A stretch of 64,000 bases of DNA, taken from assembly GCA_002011075.2 (NCBI GenBank), contig MTMA02000006.1, forward strand, positions 1,480,599 through 1,544,598, given 5' to 3'. The first letter of the stretch is position 1. The number at the start of each line of letters is the position of its first letter. This document shows positions 25,049-33,235 of this stretch, in pieces. The position numbers and the translations under genes are program-made. This DNA comes from Candidatus Scotarchaeum otlingeri (GTDB taxonomy: Archaea > Thermoproteota > Nitrososphaeria > Geothermarchaeales > JDFR-13). The notes under the pieces were generated by a model. It was not told the origin of the DNA. It saw nothing but the letters and a program-made list of their open reading frames with translations, and ran no database searches.

Positions 25049-26164
25049 CTATGGTATTCCTATCGTATTACCTATGCCTGCTATTATAACTGAATCCCCT
25101 TCTTTTGTGTTTTCGACAAGTATCTTCTTAACCCTATTATGGACCTCTTCAACTGCATCAACAATATTCTTATTCATTACTGATATAGCTTCAGGTAGGG
25201 ATTGTTTTATGACTATTGCAAAGATAGGTATATTGTATTTAGTAACAACCTCCTCTATCTTGAATTTTTCAACCCCTATGCCTCCTATAGCGGCGCCTAT
25301 ACCATCAGCAACGCTTCCGCTTTTTTCACCTTCGAGTTTTAAGGCAGCGTCAATCATTATAACAGCTTTAACATTTCCATCTTCCTCTATAATTTTACCT
25401 ATTGCATCGCTGGGTTTACCGACGTTGCCTCCGGGGCCCGATGCTTTTACAATATATGTTCTTCTACCCTCAAGGCTGGTCTCATAAACATCAGTATCCT
25501 TCGCCATGGATCGCTTTGATTCTTCCCCCTTAAGTAGCTTATGTACAGATAAGGGGCCTATGCCGTCTCCTACCGGCGCCCCTGATTTAAATGCAAATAC
25601 AGCGCTCAGATATGCCTTGGCTTCATTGTATATTAGTGGAAGAAGCATTTGAAGCTGTATAACTAACATTAGATTTCCCATTTTCTTAGCCAATAAATAA
25701 AAGTGCCGAATAACTTTGTATATGATCTCTAGAGCCATTGTAGCTTCCACCATTATCTCGATGTTTCTCACTTTTGACATCTCTAACTCGTCTTTTAATA
25801 GCCGTTTTACCTGATTAAGCAGCTTATCTTGTCTTACATCTACTATATGCTCGACCTTTTTTACTATTCCTGCGGGGTCCATCGACTCAGGCATAATCAT
25901 GAAAGACTCCAGTATACTGTTTAGACCGGGCTCAACTATCTTTTCGTCTTTTGCAAATTTCCGGAGGACGTTTGATGTCTCGAATTTCGCGATATTCCTC
26001 ATTCTTTCTAATCTGTTTAACATTCCTCCTATTTCTATTAGAGCCATCTGAAATTGTATCTTTTGTCCATATAATAGGAATAGGAGGAATGGGATGTAGA
26101 ATAATAATATTGTGAATAGGCTTTCGTCCCCAAAAGGTAATTGTTGAATAATAATATTATCCAT
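25049..26164 (-). CDS. DUF1512 family membrane-anchored protein
   Basis: 371 residues. An N-terminal TM helix (LFTILLFYIPFLLFLLYG) is followed by a long helical region (MALIEIGGMLNRLERMRNIA to residue about 190) and an alpha/beta C-terminal domain with VKAVIMIDAALKLEGEKSG and VADGIGAAIGGIGVEKFKIE. The sequence matches my memory of the crenarchaeal DUF1512 family, whose function is unknown. The Gly-rich GAAIGGIGVEK and GDSVIIAGIGNTIGI segments look like ligand-binding loops. It is first in a two-gene operon with the zinc-ribbon membrane protein. Confidence 0.75.
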   Translation of the reverse strand: MDNIIIQQLPFGDESLFTILLFYIPFLLFLLYGQKIQFQMALIEIGGMLNRLERMRNIAKFETSNVLRKFAKDEKIVEPGLNSILESFMIMPESMDPAGIVKKVEHIVDVRQDKLLNQVKRLLKDELEMSKVRNIEIMVEATMALEIIYKVIRHFYLLAKKMGNLMLVIQLQMLLPLIYNEAKAYLSAVFAFKSGAPVGDGIGPLSVHKLLKGEESKRSMAKDTDVYETSLEGRRTYIVKASGPGGNVGKPSDAIGKIIEEDGNVKAVIMIDAALKLEGEKSGSVADGIGAAIGGIGVEKFKIEEVVTKYNIPIFAIVIKQSLPEAISVMNKNIVDAVEEVHNRVKKILVENTKEGDSVIIAGIGNTIGIP

Positions 26165-26354
26165 TTCGCGTTTAATACCTCCTTCTACCTAGGCATAGAG
26201 CCTTATATACATATCTAACAAATAAGAGATTATTATCCATTTCCTAAATTTATTATATAAGCATCTTTATTAATTTTAATAACAATAATCCCTGCGATAA
26301 GAGATAACTTGAAGTCGTATAATCCATTATATACCTTTTAGACAATTCTGTAGA

Positions 26355-26382
26355 ATATCTTAACTCGGATATGCTAAGATAT
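26355..26382 (-). terminator. Hairpin just downstream of 5S rRNA
   Basis: ATATCTTA-ACTCGGATATGC-TAAGATAT forms an 8-bp stem about 10 bases beyond the 5S 3-prime end (5S is on the minus strand). It could be a trailer processing or termination structure. The T-rich TTTAATAG between 5S and the stem is compatible with archaeal T-tract termination. Confidence 0.4.
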
Positions 26383-26390
26383 CTATTAAA

Positions 26391-26515
26391 GTGGAGAGCA
26401 GCACTGAGGTCTCGCAGGCCCTCCCGGAGCCTACTAATCCCCCAGCGTGGCGGGGCTTAGCTTCGGAGTTCGGAATGGGATCCGGCGTTTCCCCCGCCCT
26501 ATGGCCGCTCTCCAC
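26391..26515 (-). rRNA. rrf: 5S ribosomal RNA
   Basis: The reverse strand contains the universal 5S core GATCCCATTCCGAACTCCGA followed by AGCTAAGCCCCGCCACGC and ends GGCCTGCGAGACCTC..GCTCTCCAC. The terminal helix I is GTGGAGAG/CTCTCCAC (26508-26515 with 26391-26398). No 16S or 23S sequence is adjacent, so the gene is unlinked, as is usual in Crenarchaea. A clear promoter precedes it. Confidence 0.97.
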
Positions 26516-26537
26516 CTAATATCAATGGATAACAACT

Positions 26538-26549
26538 CCTTTTTAAGTT
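26538..26549 (-). promoter_or_regulatory. BRE/TATA promoter of 5S rRNA
   Basis: Reverse strand AAACTTAAAAAG is centred about 27 bases upstream of the 5S 5-prime end. A purine-rich BRE followed by a TTTAAAAA-like TATA box at the canonical archaeal distance makes a strong promoter. Confidence 0.65.
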
Positions 26550-26642
26550 TTATAGATTAAAGACCGCAGTGTTTGCACATTCGGTTGATAGAACCGTATA
26601 AATATATAGAATATTTATATTGTTAATTTAGTGTAAACGGCC

Positions 26643-27029
26643 TTGAATGTGGTCCATGAACTCAATAAGATATTTGGACGTATATATAAAACTAAGTTAA
26701 TTTTGATAGAGGACGCATTTAAGATTGAGGAACTTACAAATTATACTATGGAAAAACTCTTAACTGATGCAAGAAGTCATAGAGCAAAAAGGTATATATT
26801 TCAACCTAGTGGGATAGAAGTAAACTTTTATACTGGTAGAGAAAAAGAGTATCTGATTTTGCCAAATGTATGGTATTGTAGTTGTATGTCACAGTATCCG
26901 TCAAATATGATGAAGAGAAGAGTATGTTATCATCTCTTAGTTTATATGATATGTGATGCTCTAGGGCTAATAGATAATTATAATGTTGAAGACGAATATT
27001 TCCAGTTGATAATGCAAGAACTGAAATAA
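26643..27029 (+). CDS. SWIM-type zinc finger protein
   Basis: 128 residues. WYCSCMSQYPSNMMKRRVCYH has the SWIM signature CxC-x(n)-CxH, here with 14 residues between the CxC and the CxH. The preceding RAKRYIFQPSGIEVNFYTGREKEYLIL forms the expected beta strands. Stand-alone archaeal SWIM proteins have been compared to Shu2/Sws1, partners of Rad51 paralogues in recombination, but experimental support is thin. The start is TTG. The neighbours, a tiny membrane protein and convergent RPA, are suggestive of DNA repair. Confidence 0.78.
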   Translation: MNVVHELNKIFGRIYKTKLILIEDAFKIEELTNYTMEKLLTDARSHRAKRYIFQPSGIEVNFYTGREKEYLILPNVWYCSCMSQYPSNMMKRRVCYHLLVYMICDALGLIDNYNVEDEYFQLIMQELK

Positions 27030-27083
27030 ATATATATCTCTGGGATGTAATCTACTAAATAATTGGTAGGAGGAATGATTACG

Positions 27084-27197
27084 ATGAGTATTCAGGATTT
27101 ATATGGACTTTTAAATATAATCATATTCATCATATTGATACTTTCCTTGATAATGATATTTTATTATGAATATTATCTTAAGAAAAGGGAGAAATAA
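27084..27197 (+). CDS. Tiny single-span membrane protein (37 aa), missed by ORF track
   Basis: The ORF MSIQDLYGLLNIIIFIILIL continues into a short charged tail YYEYYLKKREK. It is preceded by the strongest Shine-Dalgarno in the region (TAGGAGGA, ten bases upstream of the ATG at 27084; another in-frame ATG at 27075 is too close). The arrangement of one TM helix followed by a positively charged tail is typical of real small membrane proteins. It lies 55 bases after the SWIM gene on the same strand and may share its transcript. The function is unknown. Confidence 0.6.
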   Translation: MSIQDLYGLLNIIIFIILILSLIMIFYYEYYLKKREK

Positions 27198-27215
27198 TTC
27201 AACATTATAAGAGAA

Positions 27216-28721
27216 TTACATTTTCTTTTTTATCCTAGAGTAGGCTCTTAATCTAACTACAGGTATCTTCATCGGAAACAATAGTGATGAGACATCGACA
27301 AAGGCGCCGTAAATCTTTATATAATCACCTAAATGTATTGATGTATCCGTGTAGAGCGATATATCTCCTCTATAAGAGATGCTTATAGGGTCTCCATCGT
27401 CATCCTCAATTATGAATTCGTACATCTCAGCCATAGTTTCAGTTGCGGGAAGAAGCATCTCAGGCTCTTTTACCACCCGACCCTCAATATCAACTATCTT
27501 GTCTGTTATAGTTAGCTCTTTTGCTTTTCTTAATGGTACATTATATTCTGGCAGAGGTAATGATACATCTAAGGGATTAAGCTCTAGAGAAGAGCCGGAA
27601 TCGCAGAAGATAAATGTCTGGTCTGCTCTCTGTGATACTCTAAAATTTGATATCTTTAATATATCACCAGGTTTAACTGCCACCATCTTTTCAACAGCAT
27701 CATCATCTCTAAATATAATTGTAGCTTCGCCTGTGGAATCAATTCCAAATATACTTAGCGATTTTTGGCCTGTTGAGAGATTTATTTTTTCCCTTCCCTT
27801 AGCTAAAACTCTAATGTATATTGTTTTGAGGTTATAACCAGGCTCTAGCTCAGAGAGAGTGGCTTTTCGGTAGTATACTTCTATTTTCTGGCCAGGCAGA
27901 AAATCAATATGGGATGATCTTGTTATATGAATTTCATATTCACCTCTTAATCCTCTTTTAACCCTACCATTGAATATTGATATTACATCGCCTGGCTTGA
28001 TCCAGTCATATTCCTTCACGGAGGCATCCCATATTGTTACCCTATATGCTTTATCTCCGGCTCCTAATAGAAAGCTTGCGACAACGCCTTTTCTATCTTT
28101 CGTTTCAAAAGACCGCTGCATCATGGAAGTTAAGACTTTCCCATAAACATGAATATAATCATCCTCAAAGTTAGCTTGATCTACTCTAGTTAAGTAACTG
28201 ATAACACTAGGATATTCCTCGTCCTTTTCATAATCGACTTTAATTACTGCTCTATCACCAACATGTATTTCGATTAGCCCACTCATGCTTTTTTTTGTAT
28301 AAGCGCCATTGATGTCGATTATAACACCCGGCATTATACCCATCTCATCAAGCTTGTCTCTTGTATAACCCCAAAAGAGTATATTTGCCACGCCGGTTCT
28401 ATCTCCTAACCCAGCCCTTACATAATATCGCTTGCCATACACTGGAGATTCATAATAATCCTCGTTCTTAATCCACAATATTCTACCTATTATTCTAATT
28501 CTAGATAAATCGCTTCGTAACCGATTTATCTCGATAAAATCCGAGACCCCCGACTCTAGTTTAACACCCAGCTCCATACAAACGAGATATAGAGCTGTCT
28601 TAGAAGACATATGTAGAGAAGACATCTTCTCTTTAACTAAACGCTCTATGTCTTCATACCTTAATTCCGGTCTTTGCCTAAGAATTTCTCTTACAATCGA
28701 CTGATCCAATTCCTTACTCAA
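27216..28721 (-). CDS. Replication protein A (multi-OB-fold single-stranded DNA-binding protein)
   Basis: 501 residues. The N-terminal helical segment (PELRYEDIERLVKEKMSSLH) resembles the start of archaeal RPAs. About four OB folds follow, each with a G-x-V/I-L-W core: IRIIGRILWIKNEDYYES (near 75), IHVYGKVLTSMMQRSFE (near 185), a third near 290 (IYIRVLAKGREKINLSTGQ) and a fourth (ITDKIVDIEGRVVKEPEML near 400). No CxxC zinc finger is seen in the C-terminus. It protects ssDNA in replication and repair. It sits beside Alba on the same strand. Confidence 0.85.
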   Translation of the reverse strand: MSKELDQSIVREILRQRPELRYEDIERLVKEKMSSLHMSSKTALYLVCMELGVKLESGVSDFIEINRLRSDLSRIRIIGRILWIKNEDYYESPVYGKRYYVRAGLGDRTGVANILFWGYTRDKLDEMGIMPGVIIDINGAYTKKSMSGLIEIHVGDRAVIKVDYEKDEEYPSVISYLTRVDQANFEDDYIHVYGKVLTSMMQRSFETKDRKGVVASFLLGAGDKAYRVTIWDASVKEYDWIKPGDVISIFNGRVKRGLRGEYEIHITRSSHIDFLPGQKIEVYYRKATLSELEPGYNLKTIYIRVLAKGREKINLSTGQKSLSIFGIDSTGEATIIFRDDDAVEKMVAVKPGDILKISNFRVSQRADQTFIFCDSGSSLELNPLDVSLPLPEYNVPLRKAKELTITDKIVDIEGRVVKEPEMLLPATETMAEMYEFIIEDDDGDPISISYRGDISLYTDTSIHLGDYIKIYGAFVDVSSLLFPMKIPVVRLRAYSRIKKKM

Positions 28722-28804
28722 TATTTATATCCCCAATACTAACATAGATTACCTAAAATTTAGTTTCCTATAATTATACCCATAAGATATGCTATAAATA
28801 ATTT

Positions 28805-29110
28805 CTATTCTCTATTTAGATAGATTCTTATTCTCGATACATATTTGGGTAATCCTCTTACTACATCTTTACTTACAAGATCTAGTTTAATATTATTTAT
28901 CGCTATTCTACCGCGTTTATAGAATTTCGTCAAAAAGTTAGCTACATCCGCTGCTTTAACAACGTTGGAGCCCATACCCTCTAAAATTAGTTCAGATTTA
29001 CCTCCATCGAATAGTCGTATACATACATTAAGATAATATGACATATTCTTCCTGCCAACATAGACTATAGGTAGCTCCTTCTCTTCTATACCGGATTCAT
29101 CTATATTCAT
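28805..29110 (-). CDS. albA: Chromatin protein Alba
   Basis: The core PIVYVGRKNMSYYLNVCIRL matches the Alba N-terminal strand and helix (V-x-I-G-x-K-x-x-x-x-Y), then SELILEGMGSNVVKAADVANFL and the beta-hairpin IKLDLVSKDVVRG. Alba binds dsDNA and RNA and shapes archaeal chromatin. The track ORF starts at 29155 (MLYSISRHQYRC), but the ATG at 29108-29110 (MNIDESG) gives the right length of about 101 residues. The usual acetylated Lys16-Lys17 position is not obvious because this N-terminus is longer and acidic. Confidence 0.88.
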   Translation of the reverse strand: MNIDESGIEEKELPIVYVGRKNMSYYLNVCIRLFDGGKSELILEGMGSNVVKAADVANFLTKFYKRGRIAINNIKLDLVSKDVVRGLPKYVSRIRIYLNRE

Positions 29111-29194
29111 TTTATCTATACACCTATATTGATGGCGGCTGATACTATATAACAATTATAATGATGAATATATTTTAAAGGTTGAATTTTTTCA

Positions 29195-30946
29195 TCACCA
29201 CAGTAATAGGATACTTGTAAATATAGCGAGTGAATATAATGCTAATGCCAGTATCTTAGAGTATCTAAAGCTTATTCTTATTAGAGACCTTGTCTTATCT
29301 ATTATATCCTCACCTAAAACTTTAACACTAGTTTTTCTTGATCTATACATAGCTTTACAATTCTCCGCCGTATCTCTAAGCCTTTCTAATTCATCTATTA
29401 GCCTTGGTATAACCTTATAATTATTTTCTCTGGAGCCCCAGATAACATACCCCCTGTTTTCCACCCCCCGTGCAGTAACCTCATGAGTATCAGTGCTTAT
29501 AATAATTATATTATCTATTTCCAGCTGCTTCTTCACCTCCTCTTCTAAAGCTAGCCTAAATTTAGGGTCTAGATTATTAGAATCGAAACATATGATAACA
29601 TTATCAATGGACCCGGCTTCCCAATAAAATATAGATACCCCTCCGTTTCCCAATCCATCTTCTAAGGTAAACTCTGGGAAAGAAAGGGAGGACATAGAGG
29701 CTCTAAATTCATATAATTTAGTATCCTTCAACTTATCAAGAACTTCCTTGCCTGCTTTAAGCAGTTCATCCAATTTATTTTTGTCTATAAATGTCAGTAT
29801 CGAGATAAGGGAATTATGCGCATCGATTACTGAAACAGTTTTAAAGCCTAGTTTCTTTCCATATACTCTAAGGCACTCAACAATTTCATATGGAATATCC
29901 TCCATTTCTTTATATGATAAAATTAAAATGGCATTATCATCAAATCTAAAGCCATATGCAACGGCATCATTAAATTTATATGAATAAATGGGGGATGCCC
30001 TATTTAATTCCTGACAGTCTGCGTCTGTTAGAAGCATATCTATAACACGGTACATATAGGATGCTGATGATAGGTCAAGGTCATGTGAAACTGGTGTATG
30101 AACCACCATAGATAATTCCCCTTTTAACATGTATAGAGCTCTCTTAAAATCTGACGGGAAAGAGGAGCTTCCTACATTTCTAAAGGGCCCAAAATGGAAG
30201 TACGGGAAAATTACTCGAAATTTATTGTCTCCACTAAATATGTATTCTTCAACCTCTACATCCCGTTTCACAGAAAACGAATCTATCAAGGCTTCCATTG
30301 GCCCCGGATCATCTTCTGACCAACTAGCTATATAACTACGTAAATAAGTTATAGCGCCTCTACCACTATATTGTAATGTTATTCTGTTTATTAGATAGAT
30401 ATAGGCAGCTGAGGCAAGAATATAAACTGTAGGTATAATTACTACAAACGGAGATAACGAAGAATTTATAGTGAAAACAGCTATTACAATCCCTACCCCC
30501 GCTGCTGCAGGTATTAATCCTTTTGCAAAACCTTCAAATGTTAGAGTTAGAAACACTATGGTCTTAAATCCGATAAAAACACCTGAAAATAGATATAGAA
30601 CATATTCACCTGGAATAATCTCTTTAAAGATAGTTCCTATAATCAATGGAATAATAGAGAATCCTAGGGCTATACTATTTGTTCCCAAGAGCCTCCTCAT
30701 ATTCAATAATTTATGGCTATAGGTCAAGTAATACCTATATAGTAAGTATTCTGCAACATAGCTGAGTATTACAATGGGTATAATAATAGTATAAAACTGT
30801 GGATTTATGCTCCAAGCTAAAAACCCGCTAATTAGAGTCATAATCAAGAAAAGGAGAATGTTTTTTCTAAGTGAACCCAATCTGAAGAGCTTGGCATAAA
30901 ACCTAGAAATCTCGTCTATATTGTTCTCCACATCAGACCCCATCAA
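29195..30946 (-). CDS. DUF2070 family membrane protein
   Basis: 583 residues. About seven TM helices in residues 25-205 (NILLFLIMTLISGFLAW onward) are followed by a large soluble domain with PYFHFGPFRNVGSSSFPSDF and VVHTPVSHDLDLSSASYMYR, both conserved signatures of DUF2070. SVIDAHNSL also belongs to this set. A final TM helix lies at the C-terminus (ILALALYSLAIFTSILLLW). The His and Asp residues suggest a hydrolase-like site, but the function is unknown. The start is next to the Sec61-beta stop, an archaeal gene order that hints at a link with protein translocation. Confidence 0.85.
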   Translation of the reverse strand: MMGSDVENNIDEISRFYAKLFRLGSLRKNILLFLIMTLISGFLAWSINPQFYTIIIPIVILSYVAEYLLYRYYLTYSHKLLNMRRLLGTNSIALGFSIIPLIIGTIFKEIIPGEYVLYLFSGVFIGFKTIVFLTLTFEGFAKGLIPAAAGVGIVIAVFTINSSLSPFVVIIPTVYILASAAYIYLINRITLQYSGRGAITYLRSYIASWSEDDPGPMEALIDSFSVKRDVEVEEYIFSGDNKFRVIFPYFHFGPFRNVGSSSFPSDFKRALYMLKGELSMVVHTPVSHDLDLSSASYMYRVIDMLLTDADCQELNRASPIYSYKFNDAVAYGFRFDDNAILILSYKEMEDIPYEIVECLRVYGKKLGFKTVSVIDAHNSLISILTFIDKNKLDELLKAGKEVLDKLKDTKLYEFRASMSSLSFPEFTLEDGLGNGGVSIFYWEAGSIDNVIICFDSNNLDPKFRLALEEEVKKQLEIDNIIIISTDTHEVTARGVENRGYVIWGSRENNYKVIPRLIDELERLRDTAENCKAMYRSRKTSVKVLGEDIIDKTRSLIRISFRYSKILALALYSLAIFTSILLLW

Positions 30947-31117
30947 CTAAATAATAGGGAAATATAGCAATAAGAAGGATAATACTAGGAATAAAACAGT
31001 TAGAATTATAATATATGTGGGCTGAATCCTAACTCCTGCTGTGGAATCCTCGAAAAACCTAAGTAGACCTGCCATTGTAGCCGGCGGAGGCGCTTCCTTT
31101 CTTCTACGGGAAGACAT
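30947..31117 (-). CDS. Preprotein translocase subunit Sec61-beta (archaeal SecG)
   Basis: 56 residues from the ATG at 31115-31117 (the track start adds MYVD). MSSRRRKEAPPPATMAGLLR is a basic N-terminus, FFEDSTAGVRIQPT is the conserved lead-in, and IIILTVLFLVLSFLLLYF is the single TM helix, exactly the architecture of archaeal Sec61-beta. It is cotranscribed with DUF2070, whose ATG follows the stop directly. Confidence 0.92.
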   Translation of the reverse strand: MSSRRRKEAPPPATMAGLLRFFEDSTAGVRIQPTYIIILTVLFLVLSFLLLYFPII

Positions 31118-31222
31118 ATCCACATACACCTCAAATATTACTCTACAACATCATAACGATATATATAAATAAATTTTTAGTCATTTATTATCTTTAAGTC
31201 AAAACTTGTAAAGCGTAATAGA

Positions 31223-31573
31223 TTATTCCGTCAACTCTATTAGCCATCGCCGCAATTCGTCCGATGGCTTCTCAACATATACTTCCGAATCTTTAATCTT
31301 CACATCCAGATTTTTTAGAGAGATTTTAGATAACCCCAACTTTGGAGAACCATCAAAAGGATCAAACTTTTCTTTATGACCCGGACATATGATATATCCA
31401 TTTATCAACTCTCTAATGCTTAGAATATGGAATTTATGGGGACAAACGGCAACATAAGCATAAAACACACCATCCTTATTAATAACATAGATAGGAACTC
31501 CACTTATCATCTTAACAGCCGCTTTCCCGGGCGGTACTGCTCTTGTCTTAATAAATCTAATATATTCTTTCAA
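31223..31573 (-). CDS. Rieske-type [2Fe-2S] ferredoxin
   Basis: 116 residues. The Rieske cluster motifs are VCPHKFHIL (C-x-H) and IICPGHKEKFDPFDG (C-x-x-H), about 18 residues apart, as in soluble Rieske ferredoxins and small subunits of ring-type oxygenases or nitrite reductases. There is no TM anchor and no extra disulfide cysteines, so it is not a respiratory bc1/b6f Rieske protein. The electron partner is unknown, and no oxygenase is adjacent. It is a single gene upstream of tRNA-Val on the other strand. Confidence 0.88.
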   Translation of the reverse strand: MKEYIRFIKTRAVPPGKAAVKMISGVPIYVINKDGVFYAYVAVCPHKFHILSIRELINGYIICPGHKEKFDPFDGSPKLGLSKISLKNLDVKIKDSEVYVEKPSDELRRWLIELTE

Positions 31574-31726
31574 TATTTAATCACCATATTCAACAGCTTT
31601 CACTAAATATTAGTCTGTCGGGTTAAAGGTATAAGCGGTATTATGAACTAATGCTACTTACGGCTATATTACGCCAAAAAATATAAATTAGGAAAACAAA
31701 AAACTGAAATGGATACTGTTTTTTGA

Positions 31727-31799
31727 GGGTCCGTGGTCTAGAGGTTATGACGCCTGCCTTACGCGCAGGAGGTCGCCGGTTCGAATCCGGCCGGACCCA
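31727..31799 (+). tRNA. tRNA-Val (anticodon TAC)
   Basis: Acceptor GGGTCCG/CGGACCC with discriminator A at 31799. The D arm is GGTCTAGAGGTTATGACGCC, the anticodon arm CCTGC-CTTACGC-GCAGG (anticodon TAC), and the T arm GCCGG-TTCGAAT-CCGGC. No intron and no encoded CCA (the next bases are TAT), unlike the other two tRNAs here, so Cca must add the full CCA. A TATA-like TATAAATTAGG lies 37-45 bases upstream, allowing a short leader. Confidence 0.97.
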
Positions 31800-32016
31800 T
31801 ATTTATCGTTGTAAGAAGCTACGTCCTCACGACTTAATTGGTTATAGGTAAATATTAAAAATAATTCAAGTTTCTTGTAAAACGTTCCTTATGAAAATAT
31901 CTAAGATTATCTTTTACGAATAAATTTTTATTTAGGTCTCTAAGCATCGTAATAATATTCTTACTAATGTCACCAGAGATCTCTTACGGAATTATAACTA
32001 TTGCGGAAAACAGGGG
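31800..32016. other. Noncoding stretch after tRNA-Val
   Basis: About 215 AT-rich bases with stops in all frames and no recognised RNA. No duplicate of the tRNA-Val 3-prime end was seen, so there is no evidence for integration here. Confidence 0.5.
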
Positions 32017-32280
32017 GTGCTATTGGCCGGGGCAGCTAAGGCGCCGATCACCCCTGGACAAATTGGAGGTACATCCATCTATCCCGATGAAAGCCCGGTG
32101 TTTCTAGCAGGATACGGTGGCTGGCCAGAGCCCGCTACATATACCATAATAAAGACCACACTAATGAGAATGCCGAGCGAGGTATTTGGTTGTGGAGAAA
32201 GCTATATCCTAATCTGATAATATATGGATACTCTGCGGAGCCTCTCTTTCCACCCTATTTTTTAATTCGGATGATGGAGT
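32017..32280 (+). pseudogene. Fragment resembling the N-terminus of a neutral ceramidase-like protein
   Basis: From a GTG at 32017 the frame reads LLAGAAKAPITPGQIGGTSI then DESPVFLAGYGGWPEPATYT before a stop at 32215. The (A)GAAK-x-x-ITP ... LAGYGG pattern is the start of neutral/alkaline ceramidase-like and related hypothetical proteins, normally over 400 residues. A second frame continues LWRKLYPNLIIYGYSAEPLF, possibly the joined C-terminal remainder after an internal deletion. The fragment is far too short to be active. Confidence 0.45.
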
Positions 32281-32284
32281 CGAC

Positions 32285-33151
32285 TTATGCTGGTTCAATA
32301 TGTATAACTATATCCCGAATCTCCCGGTATCTCTTTTTTATTTTCTCTTCTATACGATGGGCAACTTCATGTGCATCTATAATAGGATAATTGGGATCTA
32401 CCTCTATGTGCATGTCGACATAATAGTTATTACCTAATTTTCTACTCCTCACTTCATGGCAACTCCTGATTTCAGGCTCTTCTTTAGCCATTTTTACGAT
32501 ATCCCTAATTATCTCTGGTGACAAACCATAGTCCAACAAGATATATGAGGCGTCTTTAAGATTCCATGCCGCGGTAAATAAAATAAGCATAGAAAGAATA
32601 GAAGCGGATATCAAATCAAAAATATACGTAAGTGAAACCGCACCATAAACTCCCACTAATGTTATAATTGAATCCAAAAAATCAATAAATTGATGGCGTG
32701 CCTCAGCCGTAAACCCAATCTCTAAGTATTTATATGATAAGTATCTAAAATAAACGTAATTGATGAGGGGAGGAATTATACTTATCGGTGCGATATAAGC
32801 GGCCTCCATACTCACCATATATCCTAAATTGGCTTTATAATAGGCATTCATTATTATGTATACTGCTATAGCAACCATAGCAATTGAGGTCAAAACAGCC
32901 GAAAAAGCACTATACTTTTCATGGCCATATGGATGCTCTGCGTCTGGAGGCTGAGGGGTTAGGTATATAACTAGGTAAATAGTTAGAAAAAGAGTAATTA
33001 TATTTATTGTACTTTCTAGTCCATTTGCTATCAATACCAAGCTTTGGTATATAAAACCGCTGATTATTAAGATGATAGAGGCTATTATATTTATTAGGAT
33101 TATTAGAATTATTCTGCCAGTACCTCTATATTCATCAAGTCCCTTCTCCAT
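32285..33151 (-). CDS. Cation diffusion facilitator (CDF) metal transporter
   Basis: 288 residues. Six TM helices are followed by a cytoplasmic domain. HPYGHEKYSAFSAVL after TM2/3 is the CDF signature, QFIDFLDSIITLVG carries the TM5 metal ligands (Asp; the usual HxxxD becomes QxxxD/DxxxD), and the C-terminal HEVRSRKLGNNYYVDMHIEV and DAHEVAHRIEEKIKK are the dimeric ferredoxin-like domain with metal-binding His residues. It probably exports Zn, Fe, Mn or another divalent metal. The altered TM5 motif may reflect a non-zinc preference. Confidence 0.9.
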   Translation of the reverse strand: MEKGLDEYRGTGRIILIILINIIASIILIISGFIYQSLVLIANGLESTINIITLFLTIYLVIYLTPQPPDAEHPYGHEKYSAFSAVLTSIAMVAIAVYIIMNAYYKANLGYMVSMEAAYIAPISIIPPLINYVYFRYLSYKYLEIGFTAEARHQFIDFLDSIITLVGVYGAVSLTYIFDLISASILSMLILFTAAWNLKDASYILLDYGLSPEIIRDIVKMAKEEPEIRSCHEVRSRKLGNNYYVDMHIEVDPNYPIIDAHEVAHRIEEKIKKRYREIRDIVIHIEPA

Positions 33152-33235
33152 AAGTCCCCTCTCACATCATAATTAAGATTAAAATAATATAGATATTATT
33201 GATATCAAAAGATATTCTGCTGCATAAATCAACTC

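Noticed and set aside
26643-27029. Transposase-associated SWIM domain (MULE-like)
   Set aside because: The protein is only 128 residues with no catalytic DDE region; it is a stand-alone SWIM protein.
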